Notes under the pieces: generated by a model | What the model saw: only the letters and a program-made list of their open reading frames with translations | The model's database searches: none | Told to the model about the DNA's origin: nothing | Shown: one piece after another, positions 1 to 11,747 of the stretch | Layout: every line of letters starts with the position of its first letter | Numbering within the stretch: position 1 is the stretch's first letter | Made by a program: the position numbers and the translations under genes | NCBI GenBank assembly: GCA_015039465.1 | Contig: MU130540.1 | Location: 428,132 to 489,639 of the forward strand | Reading direction: 5' to 3' | Origin: Phlegmacium glaucopus | Lineage: Eukaryota > Basidiomycota > Agaricomycetes > Agaricales > Cortinariaceae | DNA length: 61,508 nucleotides

Positions 1-346
1 TAAGTATAGTACACAGAAGGTTCAGGGCAAAGGGTAGGTAGGGAAAGGAGGTGGTGTAGGAAGAGAACGATGAAGGAGAATGTAATGTATAGTAAAGAAA
101 GGGGAGAAAAAGGAATGGGGGCTATGCGCGTACCAGACGTTCATAACAGTAAGTAACCTATCTATTAACATAAAGCTCACCATTTTTAAAGATGGTTATT
201 ATTTATCAGATATTCAGAACAATGCCAGACCCTGTACATCTCGCTATGATTTTGCTTTCTTTCTTGATGAGAAGGGAGTCATAGGTCTGTTGTATATAAT
301 TTCTGGTCTTCTTTACATCCTTGCTAATTTTCCCCAGACTTTTATA
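1..346. other. 5' flank of the ferritin-like relic, no gene resolved
   Basis: No convincing coding exon was found here. The stretch ends at a good 3' splice site (AG at 346-347), so missing upstream exons of the ferritin-like pseudogene may lie here or beyond the window edge. A putative N-terminal exon could not be recognised. Confidence 0.4.
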
Positions 347-347
347 G

Positions 348-1393
348 ATGCTGAAGTCCTCAACTTCGCCCTCTCCCTCCAACTACTGGAACGAGTACGG
401 TCTATTGCACTACTCTAAGGAAGGCCTCATGAAAGCCGGCTATCCAAATTGGTTCCGGGGGCGTTTCGAGTAGATCTTCGAACACAAAAAAAAGCCGCGT
501 CTAGTTCCTGGAGAGCATGCTTACAGCTGCTGGTGTTGAATATGCTGAACCTTGGGAATACGCATTGTGCGTTTCACTTTTGATCTTCTTCCTTGCTGGT
601 GTTTTGATTGTTAATTTACTTTTTTCTAGTGACGACAAATCTCCTTATGACTGTGTTAGTGGGACTTTGGAAACTGCCGCCTACACTGGGGCCATTCAGT
701 ATATCTCCAATGATGTAGGTCTTCCCTATTCTTCCTTTATGGCATGCTGACCCCGTAAAAATAGGCTTACAGCACCACTGCCGCCTCTATCATTACAATA
801 GCGGCGCGTCATGCTTCGTGGATTAACTTGGCAGGTCATAAATAGAACCCTTAGAACACCGCATTCGAGGTATGTGTCACTTATGTTTGTTCACATTGTT
901 TGATCGTCTATATAACCTGTTACAGACCCCTCTCACCGTCGACCAAGTCTGCAGCATCGTCTCCAACTTCATCAAGTATGACAGTTGTCCTCCATCAAAT
1001 TACCCTCTTCTTCCACCTAATCACCACACCTAGTACCCCCAACTCAGTCTCACTCCTGAGCTCATTCCGCGACATGAAACTCTGTTCTCCTTCTCTCTTG
1101 AGAATGAGCAACTTGAAGAGCAACTTTATGTGGCATTCCTATCGGGCGCAGCTACGATCTTTGCGTTGATCAGCAAGAATGAGGGAAATTATGTTGTGGA
1201 GACACCTGAATATTTGAGGGCTGCTGGTACTGTAGTTGTAGTTGTTTTCAAAGGAGAGAAGAATATCAGCGAGGCTAGATTGGACGATGTGAGCATGATT
1301 GCAGGGCCTGCGATTTTGGTTTTCCCTTTTGATTCGAGACGTAAATACCCTTCTTATTCAAAAGGTGAAAAGAAGAAACATGGCTCGCATTAA
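348..1393 (+). pseudogene. decayed Rds1-like ferritin-domain protein
   Basis: Several blocks in different frames match what I know of the fungal Rds1-like stress-response family (ferritin-like four-helix domain). In order: DAEVLNFALSL after a 3' splice site at 347; KEGLMKAGYPNWFRGRFE around 410-470; EPWEYA joined across a likely intron (about 568-628) to DDKSPYDCVSGTLE and AAYTGAIQYISND; then ARHASWIN near 805; TPLTVDQVCSIVSNFI after an acceptor at 925; and a C-terminal beta-rich part (LYVAFLSGAATIFALISKN to AGPAILVFPFDS) ending at 1393. The gene is broken: TAG at 471-473, a frame change near 385-393, another near the A-run at 488, and TAG at 1031-1033. Function of the family is uncertain; a link to stress or development is suggested by its name only. 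Identity rests on remembered consensus blocks. Confidence 0.62.
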
Positions 1394-2045
1394 ATAGTTA
1401 CTATGATGTTTGGACTGATATTACAAGTCTTATGTAATAAGTCTCGTTCTTATAGGGGACCTATCTTTTGATGGTTTCAAGGGTGTTTTTATGGTAATTT
1501 TCATGGGGTGGGAATGTTGTCATCGCAACAGCTGCCATTCTTAGTTAGTTTCCATAGATAATGCTAACCATTTTAATGCATGGGAAAATTTCTGATTTCA
1601 AACCACCACCTTTCGAAGGCCAGATCTTACTCGTAAATTTGCTGGCAAGCAACTCCTGCTCATGCGAGGCAGGTGTTGTGCCCAGCCCTCTTGCAGGTGG
1701 CTTGGGTACATAGTACTATACTATAACAACAATAATAATTTACTATACTACAAAGACAATGATAATATGGGGTTGCACAATCCTCAGTATGAGTTCTAAA
1801 TACTGAGAACTCCGAATGTGTGACATTCAGTCACATGTGGTGTCACGGCGTGACACGGCCAATTTCTTGAGACATCGCATTTGTGGTCTCCACACCTCTG
1901 AGATACAAGAAAAATTATGTTGTATTTAACAATAATAAGAAGTAATTATACATGCCTAAGATATTCCTTGCAGGAAAACATTATATTTAACCCAAAAATG
2001 CAAAATGAATCTTAATTGCCTGCTAAATATGGGGCTCCAAAGAGA
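1394..2045. other. non-coding stretch
   Basis: AT-rich sequence with short TAATAA runs near 1725-1745 and a small palindromic cluster of GTGTCAC/GTGACAC motifs at about 1820-1856. Similar GTGACAC-type motifs recur near 5900-5945. I see no gene and cannot define an element boundary. Confidence 0.35.
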
Positions 2046-2410
2046 TTGGACATTATCCCTTCAACCACAACACCTATGAGCATGATTTGCAGGAGGATTT
2101 TTCTTAACATTTAAATTCCAATTGATCCACAAGTCCAAAATTTTGATTAGTGCCTCCTATGTCAAGATAGACCCTCAAAATGTGCACTTTAACATGGTTA
2201 GAGGCCAAGTAATTAAAATTTTGAACTTGTAGAATGGAAGCCATATACAAGTAGATTTTATCTTTGAAAATCTAATCCTAAATCCCATCTATTGTGAATA
2301 AAATAGCCCATGGAAATATACATCTAAACATTCTCTACATTTTACAATTATATTTGTCCAAAATGGTGAAGGAATGAGTAATCTATGGGCCCACCATGGT
2401 AGATCAATAA
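2046..2410 (+). repeat. direct repeat, copy 1
   Basis: This roughly 365-bp segment is repeated in the same orientation at 4938-5395. Shared landmarks include ATTGGACATTATCCCTTCAA at the left, CTCAAAATGTGCACTTTAAC in the middle and GGCCCACCATGGTAG at the right. The copies differ by scattered substitutions and small indels. The direct-repeat arrangement with about 2.5 kb between copies could be a solo relic of terminal repeats or two insertions of one element; no coding capacity was recognised between them. Confidence 0.75.
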
Positions 2411-4490
2411 TCAATGTGCAGGGAGTAATAGCATGCTTCATATTGAATGCCCCCCCCATACATTATTTATCTGATTTCCAAAACAGCTACTTCAAAAATT
2501 TCAAAACAAACAAATGACAACAACTGATTGCCAGAAAGTTGTTCAATCTTGTTTATGTCTGCTTTCTAAACACTTTTTCATTGTGGATACAAACAAAAGA
2601 CAACAACATTTTGCCAGGAATCAGTTGTTGGTCATTGTTTTCATGATAAGAATTTGAATGTAATACCACAACAAAAAAAACAGAATCACTGATGTAAAGT
2701 CTCTAGGCTGTATCCATCAAATTCTCATCTTTTTTAACATTGGTGAAAACCATCCATGCCCCTTGTGCATTACCCCTAGTTGGAGGTCCATGTATCCATT
2801 TCCATCCAGAGGGAAATAAAGTGTTTTCAAAAAATTTCATACTGTAGATTTTAAGGTAATTTCTGAGTTGAGTTGATTGGAAGTTGGTTTCATAGTTTTG
2901 GGGTGATTTCAGCTGAGACACTGGTTAGAAACTCCAACTCCCATTGGATGTGCACTAGGATGTATCCACATGAAGGTTCAAGTTTTACTGGGCTGGAATT
3001 CAACAATGTTTGTATGTACTTCTAATTCTTGTTGTTCTTGGAGAATGTGGTCCAGTTTAATACGGTTGTAAATAATGAGATGGAGGCCAATATCCATCAC
3101 AAACCCATGAGTGAATGAGGGTTGGAAATCTGTTTGTGAAAAGCATAGGATCTTACTAAACAACTTTCCAGTGAAATATGTTTGAGATATGTTTGTGCAG
3201 GGATTATAATAACTTACATATCTGCAAAATCCTGAACTGCTGCCTTTGATTCTTCAAAGTTGAGAGAGCACTGCAGAATAGAAGGTTAAGAATATTGGAG
3301 TCACTGTGATTCAAAATCTATTGAAACTGGGGTAAAAAAATGACTAGTAAAAGCTAAATAATGTATTAAAAAAAAATGAGTTCAAATAGGTTCAAGATTT
3401 ATACCTCTTCAACTGGTACTGAGCCAGCATTATTTGGTATATATATATATCCCATTTTTGGATCTGAATGTGTTGTTATAAAAATGAACCAGTATTATTT
3501 GGTATGATATATATATGTATCCCTTTTCCCCGTTTGCAGTTTCACTATGTTCCTGTTAAACAATGTAAATTTAATATACAAATATTATCACCAGAAACAT
3601 ATTCTCAGTCAAAAACAAAATTCCAAGCACCAACAATGAAATTGATCAATAATTTAGAAAGATAAATATTGATTTTGCAGAACCCTGTATTATTATTACT
3701 ATTATAATTTTTTTATATATATTTTTATTGAGAAAATATTCTTATGTGTATCAACCTCTTTACATTATTGTGGCCAGAGCGCCTCCATAGGACCCAAGGA
3801 AGAAACACCTTGGACATTGTTCGGACATCAAAACGTTTTCACAATGTCTCCCTGTTACATTCTGTCACACGTTACTCTGGTCCGACTCCGTCAGAGTCGT
3901 TTCCGGTAGTCCGTACTCCGTTCCAGTACTTTCCCTTGTCTCCGACTCTACTCCTCCTACGTCCAACTCCGAGACTCTTCCATATCATTCCAGCTCTTCC
4001 AACGTCACTCCAAACTCATTACCACACCTTCGCCATAACAACTATTCCTTTGTCATCACTTTCCCACTATCAGTCAGCACACCAGCCATGGATTATTCAC
4101 CTAAGAATGCAGGACCTTTTCCGGGAGCAGAACGCAGCACTTATACTTATATTCTATATTTCGGTTGCAATTCCTTTTATATTTAAAGTACTTGAACTTG
4201 TATGTTTTCCTCAGTTCGAATATCAACCTAGTTTCCTCCTCCTAGTCATCCTCTAAGTTCCTGCAACTTCCGGTTCCACTCCGTTCCGTTCTTACTCCGA
4301 AATTAGGACACAAAGGTTTAGGGTAGCACAGCACATATGCTGAGGCTATAGTCCTTTCCCGTTCCGTGGTTCCGTTCCGATCAGACTCCATCCGATCCGG
4401 TTTTACTCCAACGTTTTACTCCGACGTTGCTTTTTTGTTCTAAACTTAACAACACAGGACCCTACAAATGAGCAATTTCTACCCAAGTCT

Positions 4491-4521
<31 letters not shown>

Positions 4522-4937
4522 CTTCGGAGTATAAACCGTCCTTTAACTCTAAGTAAAGTGTAAAAACCCAATTTATATTACAAAAAGGACATTCCTTATA
4601 AAATCCGTACATATTAATGAAGAATAAGAATTTATGTCGTGTTAGAAAAACCATAGAGTCTCCACACCTCTCGTGTTTACGTTACAGAGTTCTTTAACCG
4701 ACACAGTGTATGTGACTCCTAACACGTTGGGGTAATCATCATTAGTACATAGTCCACTACACTGAGTCTCAGACAAGTATGAATCCAATAACCGAAAAAG
4801 GTCAAACGAATAAACACTGATTGATAGTACTACCCTCGGTCCTTCGTTTTTTACTAGTTATTGAGTAAAGATCGTTACACAACAACAGTATATAAACAAA
4901 ATTTTTCCAAAAACTCTATTAAATATTACAAGTGAAT
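2411..4937. other. AT-rich spacer with a TCCG-rich patch and A-tract
   Basis: No gene supported. The sequence is AT-rich and nearly free of CpG except for about 3830-4440, where ACTCCG and TTCCG hexamer-like motifs recur many times. A run of 25 A residues lies at 4491-4515. Two short minus-strand open frames near 2703-3163 look protein-like but are in different frames with stops between them and have no recognisable family. Confidence 0.4.
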
Positions 4938-5395
4938 AATTGGACATTATCCCTTCAACCACAACACCCATGAGCATGATTTTCAGGAGGATTTCACTTA
5001 GAATCTAAACTCCAATTGATCTACAAGTCCAAAATTTTAGTTAGTGCCCCCTCTGTCAATATAGATCCTCAAAATGTGCACTTTAACATGGTTAGGGGCC
5101 AGTAATTAAAATTTTGAACTTGTAGAATTGAAGTAATATACAAATAGATGATTTTATCTCTGCAAATATAATTCTAAATCCCATCTGTTGTGAAGATAAT
5201 AGCCCAAGAAGGTACAGGTGGAAGCAGGAGATGCACTGGTGATTGTCATGGGTAAACAATAAACATTTCCAGGTTTGGACCCATGGACATGTACATCTAA
5301 ACATTCTCTACATTTTGCAATTTTATTTGTCCAAAGTGATGAAGAAATGAATAATCTACTGGCCCACCATGGTAGTTCAATAATTGATGTGGAGG
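4938..5395 (+). repeat. direct repeat, copy 2 with internal insertion
   Basis: Second copy of the repeat at 2046-2410. It carries an extra segment of about 80 bp near 5206-5290 that is absent from copy 1, so the copies have diverged by insertion or deletion as well as by substitution. Confidence 0.75.
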
Positions 5396-6152
5396 GAATT
5401 GAGTTGCCTAATTTGGACATATTCTAAATGTGACAAAACAGAGCAATCATGCAGGAGGTGTAGCCAGGCCATTTTTCAACAGATTTTGAGAAAAAAAATT
5501 GCAAAAAATGAGCAAAAAAAGAGCTACATGGTTCAAAGCAGAATTTTTTTGAAAATACACAAATTCCTTGTGATAAATCCTAGAAGGATCTGAATATCCA
5601 TACCCTTACCTTGTTCCTCATATCCTTCACTTAGGCATCTTTGGTGCTTGTAAGCTCATCCTTGATAAGGTTAGTGGGACTGGAAGACATATTACTGAGA
5701 TGATAAGCAGGATTGGGAGGATATAGATGATTGACATCAGAATGTATAAGATCTTTGTCATAATATTGCAATTTTCCTATAATATTTTATTTATTTAGGG
5801 GTAATATTCCGGATTATTGTAGTATATACACTACACTATGTATACATTGCAAAAAAATGGAGGGAAATGGTCAATGACTCAAGGAACTGCAACTGTATCA
5901 GTAAATGTGACACCAGTGGCTGTGTCACACAGTGTGACTGGGTCAGGCTGTTACCGGGGCCTCCACTACTACTACTAAGACTAGTAAAGTATGTAAACAG
6001 TAGGAGCAAATATGCCTCTCCATTCCCATATTCATTTTTTAATCCTTTATTAATTTATCTTTTGTTTTTCACTTCTTTACTCTCTCTATCTGACAACAAC
6101 AAAACAGCTAATTGCTTAAAATATATTGCATTTTGTAAAATAATTATTAATA
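5396..6152. other. spacer upstream of the NLR pseudogene
   Basis: No gene found. AT-rich, with a GTGACAC/GTGTCAC palindromic cluster near 5904-5945 resembling that near 1820. The likely promoter of the NLR gene lies in the last part but no clear motif can be named. Confidence 0.35.
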
Positions 6153-6224
6153 ATGAATTATTTTATAGATAAATATCATGGGAAAAGCAAACTCACAGCC
6201 TCATTGTTCTTGACTATCATCATC

Positions 6225-9200
6225 ATGTTGAGCAAGTGTCCATCTAAGAGAGATCCCATAGACAAAGCTGCTCAATCTGTCAAGGGGAAGCTGACTTCTC
6301 TTTTCAATCGGTCGCACCCGTCCAAATCATCGTCGATCAATGTGGGCTCAAGTTCTGACAATCATACGGCAAGGTGAGTAACTGAGTCATGTTATTGGCA
6401 ATTTATCAATTATTACTTAACATCCTCACACTTTCAAGTAATTTACCCCTCAATATGGTCTCCATGGCCGGTGTCGACCACGCACCTACTACAGTGGTTG
6501 CAAGTATGGAAGTGGTGTTCCCTCCCATTTGCGCACCTGTTTCGGCGTCGATACCTGCCATGCACAGGCAACCCAGTTCCGCTAGAAACTCAGCATCAGA
6601 AACTCTACCCACAGTCAGCATCCATTTTTGTGCTCACGACCATCGTCACTAATCAATGCTCATTTAGGACATAACTCCAAACTCCCGTAGTCCAATGAAT
6701 GTCTTCCAAGATGCTCGAGATGTGACCCTGCATGGCTCAACAATCATCATGGCCAATGCTGTAAACATCATTCCATTTGCATAAAATCCAATCTGTTTAC
6801 TGACAGTTCTATCAATGTGTCAGATCAACTCGTACGCATCACCCAATCCTGATGGAAATGAACAATCTAGGTCTCGAATCATAGTGAGGGTGTTTGGTCT
6901 TCAGATTTGGACAATCATCGCTAAAATCCAGTTTATAGGCTGCACTACATGATAATCTCTTACCTCGCGCTGAGTTTGCAGAATACAATGCAGCATCTCC
7001 TGCTCCACGAAATGCATGTACAGAAAACACTTGCAAGGCAATCCTTCATACACTGCAAGTGTGGGCAAGTGATAATACGGCTACAAAGGTATACTGGCTC
7101 AATGGGATGGCTGGAACTGGTAAAACAACAATTGCTTACTCATTCAGTCAATTCCTTGATGAAAAGGAATCCCTTGGTGGTACTTTCTTCTCTTCCCATC
7201 TTCGGGTTGATACCAGTGATGCTCGTTGCATTATCCCCACCATCTGTCTTCAGTTGACTGTCAGTGGGTATCTTCCCTGTCTGTCCCAACTAATCCTGGA
7301 TGTAGTGGAAGCCAATCCTGACTGCAAATCTTGGAGGATTACCAAACAATTCCTGAATTTCATTGTTAGACCACTCACTGCTGCATACAGGGATACTAGA
7401 GAAGGAGTAATTGTCCCAGTTATTGTTCTTGATGCTCTGGATGAGTGCTCTGACCAGTCTCTTGTGGCTGAGTTACTTTCTGTGATATTAAAGCATAGTA
7501 AATCTCTTCCAGTCAAGTTCTTCATCACTAGTTGTCCAGAAATACTGGTGATGGAGACCTTTGATGGTTCTTTGAATCATTCCAATTTCATCCTTCATGA
7601 GGTTGAAAAGGAGATTGTGCAAGCTGATATTGAGCTTTACATTAAAGCTTGCTAGCTTGATGGGAGAAATAAGTTCAATAGGCATACTTGGCCACCCCAG
7701 GCTGAAGTTAACAGCCTTGTTGAGATGTCTGGTACTTTGTTCATTTATGCAGCAACTGTCTGCAAATATATTGCTCAGAGAGGTAGCTCAAGCATGCCTA
7801 AGCGTCTTTCAGATGTGGTCAATTTTGCATTGGAAACCACATCTGGTCTAACCCAACCACTACATGTTCTTTATGAAAGAATTTTGGATGCTGCTTATGA
7901 CTCTGCAAATATTGGGGAGGCATGGAATATAGACATGGTTCTAACAGCTGTTGTATATGTTTATAATCCCCTTTCTATGAGTGCCATCAGCCTTTTGATG
8001 CAAATACCTATGGAACAAGCTGATGCAGCTCTTTCTTCCCTTCATTCTTTGATATATATTCCCTCATATCAACACTCTACTAAGCAGATCTCAGTACTCC
8101 ATGCTTCCTTCTATGATTTCATTAGTAATCACATTCTTTCTTCAAAGCATTTTCTTGACCCCTGTGTTTCACATAACCATCTAGCACTTCTGTGTCTGTC
8201 CTTAATGGAGAAAGAATGGTCACAGAAAGAAAGGGTATCTTACTTGGCAGAGAGGAAATGTGAAGACATTTCTGAAGCTCTTGCATATGCTTGTGGTAGC
8301 TGGGCCATTCATTTTACCTATGAAGACATCAACAATGATTGTGTTGATTTTAAGCATTTCTTTGAAAGACATCTCCTGTGATGGATAGATTGTTTGAGTA
8401 TTTTAAGAAAATTGGACACTGCCATGCATTCATTGCAAAAACTAGAAAATTGGGCAAATGTAAGTGATCTTGTTGCTGTAGATAAAATTACACTTACAAT
8501 AGAAAATAGACCCCAAAGATCTTGCCAACAACTGTGATTGATGCAAAACAATTTTTGAAAGAAAGTTTTGGTTTCATCAAAAATACCAGTCTTGGATGTC
8601 CTTCAGCCCTAGCTTGGCTGCCTGAAAAATCTGATATCTGGAAAACATATGGAAGTAGGATGGATTGTCCATGGAGGCTCTGTTGGGGAAGGAGAAAAGC
8701 ATGGAGCCAGTCTGAAGTAGTTCTGAGACATTCAGCTGGCATCCACACTGTTGACTTCTCTCCTAGTGGTATGCATATTGTGTCTTCATCATCAGATTAC
8801 ACTGCACATATCTGGAATACAGCCACAGGAGAGTGTGAAGCAGAGCTCAAAGGGCATTCAAAAAGGGTCAACTCTGCTGTCTTCTCTCCAAATGGTATTT
8901 ATATTGTCTCTGCATCTGATGATCACACTGCACAGATCTGGAATACAGCCACAGGAGAGTGTGAGGTAGAGCTCAAAGGACATTCAAATAAGGTCAACTC
9001 TGCTGTCTTTTCTCATGATGGTATGCACATTGTCTCTGCATCTTCAGATTGCACTGCACAGATCTGGAATTCAGCCACAGGGGAGTGTGAGGCAAAGCTC
9101 AAAGGACATTTAAGGCAGGTCAACTCTGCTGTCTTCTCTCCCAATAGTATGCATATTGTCTCTGCATCTTGGGATTACACTGCACAGATCTGGAATACAG

Positions 9201-10695
9201 CCACAGGAGAGTGTGAGGCAGTGCTCAAAGGACATACAGATTGGGTCAACTCTGCTGTCTTCTCTCCTGATGGTATGCATATTGTGTCTGCATCTTGGGA
9301 TGACACTGCACGGATCTGGAATGGAGCCACTGGCAAGTGTGAGGCAGAGCTTAAAGGACATTCAAATCGGGTCAACTCTGCTGTCTTCTCTCCTGATGGT
9401 ATGCATATTGCCTCTGCATCTGATGATTGCACTGCACGGATCTGGAATACAGCCACAGGAGAGTGTGAAGCAAAGCTCAAAGGACATTCAAATCAGGTCA
9501 AATCTGCTGTCTTCTCTCCTAATGGTATGCATATTGTGTCTTCATCATCAGATTACACTGCACAGATCTGGAATACAGCCACAGGAGAGTGTGAAGCAGA
9601 GCTCAAAGGGCATTCAAAAAGGGTCAACTCTGCTGTCTTCTCTCCTGATGGTATGCATATTGCCTCTGCATCTGATGATCACACTGCATGGATATGGAAT
9701 ACAGCTATAGGAGAGCATAAAGCAGAGCTCAAAGGACATTCAACTGATGTCAAATCTACTGTCTTCTCTCCTGATGGTATGCATATTGTGTCTGTATCTT
9801 GGGATCACACTGCATGGATCTGGAATACAGCCACAGGAGAGTGTGAAGCAGAGCTCAAAAGATGTTCAAATCAGGATACCTTTGCTGTCTTCTCTCCTGA
9901 CAGTATGCATATTGTTTCTGCATCTTGGGATCACATTGGACAGATCTGGAATACAGCCACTGGCAAGTGTGAGGCAGTGCTTAAAGGACATTCAAAGCAG
10001 GTCAACTCTGCTGTCTTCTCTCCCAATAGTATGCATATTGTCTCTGCATCTGATGATTGCACTGCAAGAATATGGAGTACAGCCACAGGAGAGTGTGAGG
10101 CAGAGCTTAAAGGACATTCACATTATGTCAACTCTGCTGTCTTCTCTCCTGATGGTATGGATATGGTTTCTGCATCTCAGGATCACACTGCACGGATCTG
10201 GAATACAGCCACAGGAGAGTGTGAGGCAGAGCTCAAAGGACATACAGATTGGGTCAACTCTGCTGTCATCTCTCCTGATGGTATGCACATTGTCTCTGCA
10301 TCTGTGATGATGGCACTGCACGGATCTGGAATACAACCACAGGAGAGTGTGAGGCAGTGCTCAAACCTTCATCTAATAATACTCAATTATCTGTTGTACC
10401 ATCAATTCCTGATGGTATTTTTATCCACACTGATTTTAATGGCCACATCAATGTCTCCCTTGAACCATCTTTCCTTTACATATGCAAAGACACAATATTC
10501 CACACTATAAATCTTCAGAGAATCTGGGTTCCACCTTCTTTCTGTAACCCAACATCCATCAGCTATTACAAATCCAAAATATGCCTTGGGTATAGAACAG
10601 GGGAAGTTTTGCTTTTAGAAGTATGTATGATCCTTATATTTCATGATGTTACTTGACTGCTCAATTTTTTCTCTCAAATATAGCTGCAATGTTAA
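6225..10695 (+). pseudogene. NACHT-WD40 NLR-like (STAND) protein, inactivated
   Basis: Fungal NLR-like proteins are signal-transduction ATPases linked to non-self recognition; here the WD40 tail would be the sensor. The model has exons 6225-6373, 6439-6613, 6668-6760, 6824-6883, 6939-8459, 8510-10620 and 10684-10695; splice sites are GT-AG and phases agree, giving about 1372 codons once breaks are ignored. Exon 3 encodes the FQDARDVTLHGSTI segment typical of agaric NLRs upstream of NACHT. Walker A is GMAGTGKTT (7104-7130) and Walker B is VIVLDALDEC (about 7420-7450). Thirteen WD40 repeats follow. Breaks: in-frame TAG at 7653-7655, in-frame TGA at 8379-8381, and a 2-nt insertion at about 10303 in the last WD40 repeat. 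Protein-like sequence resumes in the expected frame after each. An upstream in-frame ATG at 6153 is an alternative start. Sequence between 8522 and 10510 has only five CpG dinucleotides, pointing to methylation-driven decay. Confidence 0.9.
8729..10368 (+). repeat. thirteen tandem 126-bp WD40 repeats
   Basis: Each unit encodes 42 residues of the form H-x3-V-N-S-A-V-F-S-P-x-G-M-H-I-V-S-A-S-x-D-x-T-A-x-I-W-N. Twelve units are intact and the thirteenth, starting at 10241, carries a 2-nt insertion. Variation concentrates at a few positions in each unit (after the first His, after SAS, and before IW). Units 1-2 and 7-8 share the same variants, suggesting block duplication. Such near-identical, size-variable WD40 arrays are known from NLR-type incompatibility genes such as HET-E/HNWD. 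Confidence 0.93.
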
Positions 10696-11747
10696 CATCT
10701 TAAGTGTTACAAACTTTTTCTCTTTTTGGTCATTTTTTAAACATCATGCTTGATGCATGACTTATACCATGTCTTTTCCTTTCAGTTCTCATTTCTCTGA
10801 AACAACTATACCTTTACCATGTTTGCCTAACAATTTACTTATATATATTCCAAGTAAAACCTTATATGCATTTCACATATGATTCTACATGCCTTTTACT
10901 CTCATTTTACATATCTTTTTTCACTATTTAAACGATGGTATATTCAAGTCCTTTGTATCAACTTTTTTGACTCTGAACTTGCTCTCAAACCTAATATGTT
11001 AGGGTGGCACCTCAGAGGAGCCACTACAGAGGTGGAGAGAGAGATGGTAAAGACTGAGGAGTTATTATGAGGATATACTCAAGGAACAGGTGTAAATTTC
11101 CACTGGAGAATTCCTAGCTACACAAGTTGCTTTTATGTGCTGAATGATATAGGGCTAGCAGTCCAGAAAGATAAAAATTTTCAATAAAGGCAACTGGGTA
11201 AAGGAATTTAAGGAAGGATATACTATGATCAACACACTCCCTGAAAGTGTAAGTAAGGATATGGTCCCTTGACACCCTGTTGCCACAGCTAAGCCAGTCA
11301 CTCTTGAGAAAATGGCTACAACCCTTGTAAATAAAATTTCTAAAGGCTAATGGGCCCTCTGCCAATGTTACTCAATATTTCAGAGAAATGGGGCATTAGA
11401 AGTGCTGGGAATAGCAGGAAATGGTAGGAAGGCCTGATTTACTAGCCAAAAATGGCAATACTTAAATGACTCTGAAGCCAATGACAATTCTCCAAACAAT
11501 TGATTCTCAATGTTTCAGCAAAGGATAATTTATATTTCATGCTCCAACACAACAGCACTTTGAGGAGTTACTAGTTTAATTGGATCTTGTACATATTCTA
11601 AGACCACTGCATCAAAGGATGGGGAAAGGGATATCAAATATAATAAAACACAATACATGCATGCATGCATTACATAGCTAGCTATTAAAAAAAAGGTCAA
11701 CAACAACAAAAAATATTAAAAGAAAGAAGAAAAAAAAGAACGCTTAT
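10696..11747. other. intergenic region between NLR pseudogene and ATG13
   Basis: AT-rich with a short ATGC alternation at about 11658-11670. The short open frames here have no recognisable features. The right part should hold the ATG13 3' UTR and terminator. Confidence 0.4.

Noticed and set aside
2703..3163. Two protein-like minus-strand frames
   Set aside because: They are in different frames with stops between, and I cannot name a family. They may be a transposon relic but the evidence is too thin for a call.
3744..4256. 170-codon open frame on the plus strand
   Set aside because: It lies in the TCCG-rich patch, is Ser/Thr/Pro/His-rich because of the base bias, and shows no domain or splice context.
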